Assembly: GCA_022448365.1 (NCBI GenBank)
Contig: JAKVCS010000001.1
Coordinates: 496,001-560,000 of the forward strand
Length of the DNA: 64,000 nucleotides
Source of the DNA: Saccharospirillaceae bacterium
Lineage (GTDB): Bacteria; Pseudomonadota; Gammaproteobacteria; Pseudomonadales; Oceanobacteraceae
Reading direction: 5' to 3'
Numbering within the stretch: the stretch's first letter is position 1; the number at the start of each line of letters is the position of its first letter. The notes under the pieces were generated by a model. It had not been told where the DNA came from and did no database searches. It saw nothing but the letters and a program-made list of their open reading frames with translations. The translations under genes were made by a program, and so were the position numbers. Shown piece by piece: positions 63,267-64,000 of the stretch.

Positions 63267-64000
63267 TCAGTCAGCCTGCTTCTGTCGTCGTTTCGCGGCC
63301 TCCCAGGCCGCTCCCATTTCATCCTGAGTAACCTTATCCCAGCCACCCCATTGTTCAACCTGCTGTTCAACGTCAGTAAAGCGCTGGTAAAAACGCTGGT
63401 TCGTTCCGCGCAAAGCGACCTCTGGGTCAATGTTGCTATGACGAGCCAGGTTGGTTACTGCAAACAATAAATCGCCAATCTCTGATTCCAGTGCCGCCTG
63501 GTCGCCACTGATAATTTCTGCTTCCACTTCCTTCAGCTCTTCGCGGATCTTATCCAGCACGCCGTCGATATAAGGCCAGTCAAACCCGACTTTTGCTGCT
63601 TTCTTCTGCATTTTTACTGCGCGATTCATGGCTGGAAGTGTCATCGGAATATCGGCCAGCAAGCCACTATCATTGGGTTCAACAATGCCCTGCTGAGCCT
63701 TCAACCGTTTTTCCTGACGTTTAATCGCATCCCAGTTGGCATTCACTTCTGCCTCCTCAGGAGAAATACCGGCGTCACGCTCAGATTCGAGCGTGCCTTG
63801 CGGAAAAACATGCGGGTGGCGACGAATCAGCTTGGCGACCAGTTTGTCGATCACCGAATAAACACTGAACAAATCCCGTTCCGTGGCTATCTGACCATAA
63901 AAAATCACCTGAAATAACAGGTCACCCAGCTCCTCTTCCAGGTGAGGCCAGTCCTGGCGTTCAATGGCATCCGCCACTTCGTAGGCTTCTTCCAGGGTGT
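63267..64000 (-). CDS. mazG: Nucleoside triphosphate pyrophosphohydrolase MazG, 5' end missing
   Basis: The gene runs off the right edge; 244 residues are visible and the N-terminal 20-25 are outside. The first visible part, TLEEAYEVADAIERQDW followed by EEELGDLLFQVIFYGQIA, is the catalytic E-E-x-x-D core of the first MazG domain. A second domain (GFDWPYIDGVLDKIREELKEVEAEI, ESEIGDLLFAVTNLAR) follows. MazG hydrolyses (d)NTPs and ppGpp-related nucleotides. The internal in-frame GTG at 63977 is not a start. Confidence 0.93.
   Translation of the reverse strand, partial: TLEEAYEVADAIERQDWPHLEEELGDLLFQVIFYGQIATERDLFSVYSVIDKLVAKLIRRHPHVFPQGTLESERDAGISPEEAEVNANWDAIKRQEKRLKAQQGIVEPNDSGLLADIPMTLPAMNRAVKMQKKAAKVGFDWPYIDGVLDKIREELKEVEAEIISGDQAALESEIGDLLFAVTNLARHSNIDPEVALRGTNQRFYQRFTDVEQQVEQWGGWDKVTQDEMGAAWEAAKRRQKQAD

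Noticed and set aside
1-64000. CRISPR arrays.
   Set aside because: No series of regularly spaced repeats with unique spacers was seen; the tandem repeats found are contiguous short units.

Overview
The window looks like chromosomal DNA of a motile, aerobic marine gammaproteobacterium, probably in or near the Oceanospirillales/Oceanospirillaceae. This is an inference from gene content and order: CmoA/CmoB, a Pseudomonas-like sigma-54/sigma-28 flagellar hierarchy, an MvaT-type H-NS protein, an Fpr/FinR divergent pair, the VC_2705-type acetate symporter with its DUF4212 small subunit, outer-membrane phospholipase A, a Xanthomonas-type TonB receptor and MazG. No species-level marker is present.

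Layout. 1-5944: start of an RND efflux adaptor gene (runs off the left edge), cmoB-cmoA for tRNA wobble uridine modification, a large multi-pass membrane protein, a two-domain DsbA/GST-kappa-like protein and a small basic protein. 5954-7168: CPA1-type Na+/H+ antiporter. 7176-26161: a nearly complete early/middle flagellar block. On the minus strand it reads cheV-cheR, flgBCDE, flgFGHI plus a small coiled-coil gene, and flgJKL; on the plus strand flgA, flgMN and a YcgR-like PilZ gene. The three minus-strand structural units are each separated by an intrinsic terminator and each starts with a readable sigma-54 promoter (GG-N10-GC). flgA also has a sigma-54 promoter and flgM a near-consensus FliA (sigma-28) promoter. 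FlgE (1203 aa) and FlgK (995 aa) are far longer than the E. coli proteins.

26235-37440: tRNA-Arg(CCT), immediately followed by an AT-richer accessory island. About 53-bp related terminal sequences of the TGT...ACA type lie in inverted orientation at 26333 and 37440. Inside them two decayed IS3-type fragments point outward and bracket the cargo at 27459-37062. The cargo has two parts. The first is a CmcJ/NvfI-like enzyme, an aldehyde dehydrogenase and a prolyl-4-hydroxylase-like dioxygenase with a divergent LysR regulator. The second is a thiol/quinone-stress set (peroxiredoxin, AhpD-like, FrnE-like, cupin, MdaB-like quinone reductase) with an HxlR regulator; repeated GGTAACC/GGTTACC motifs precede both the peroxiredoxin and the hxlR/mdaB genes. 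An LtrA-family membrane protein translationally coupled to a voltage-gated K+ channel sits between them.

37568-40244: a decayed Rhs locus with a core end plus variable C-terminal domain broken by a frameshift in a short G tract, a candidate immunity gene, and an orphan YD-repeat fragment. 40385-43774: GntR/UTRA regulator, DUF5690 transporter and FAD-dependent amine oxidase, with a dyad resembling NagR/DasR-type operators before the operon. 43966-51687: a 1608-aa PA14/FN3/metzincin/LamG lipoprotein and a TonB-dependent receptor. 52092-55939: acetate-type symporter operon and PIN-PhoH ATPase. 56072-64000: small secreted protein, MvaT-like silencer, small zinc proteins, ATP-NAD kinase-family protein, PldA, Fpr/FinR, a CWC cysteine-rich protein, a conserved small protein and mazG (cut by the right edge).

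How the parts fit: the flagellar block is an ordered regulatory cascade (sigma-54 then FliA/FlgM) with chemotaxis and c-di-GMP inputs. The island next to the tRNA gene is a mobile-element-bounded accessory region carrying small-molecule oxidation and redox stress functions, and the adjacent Rhs remnant suggests a long-lived insertion hot spot.
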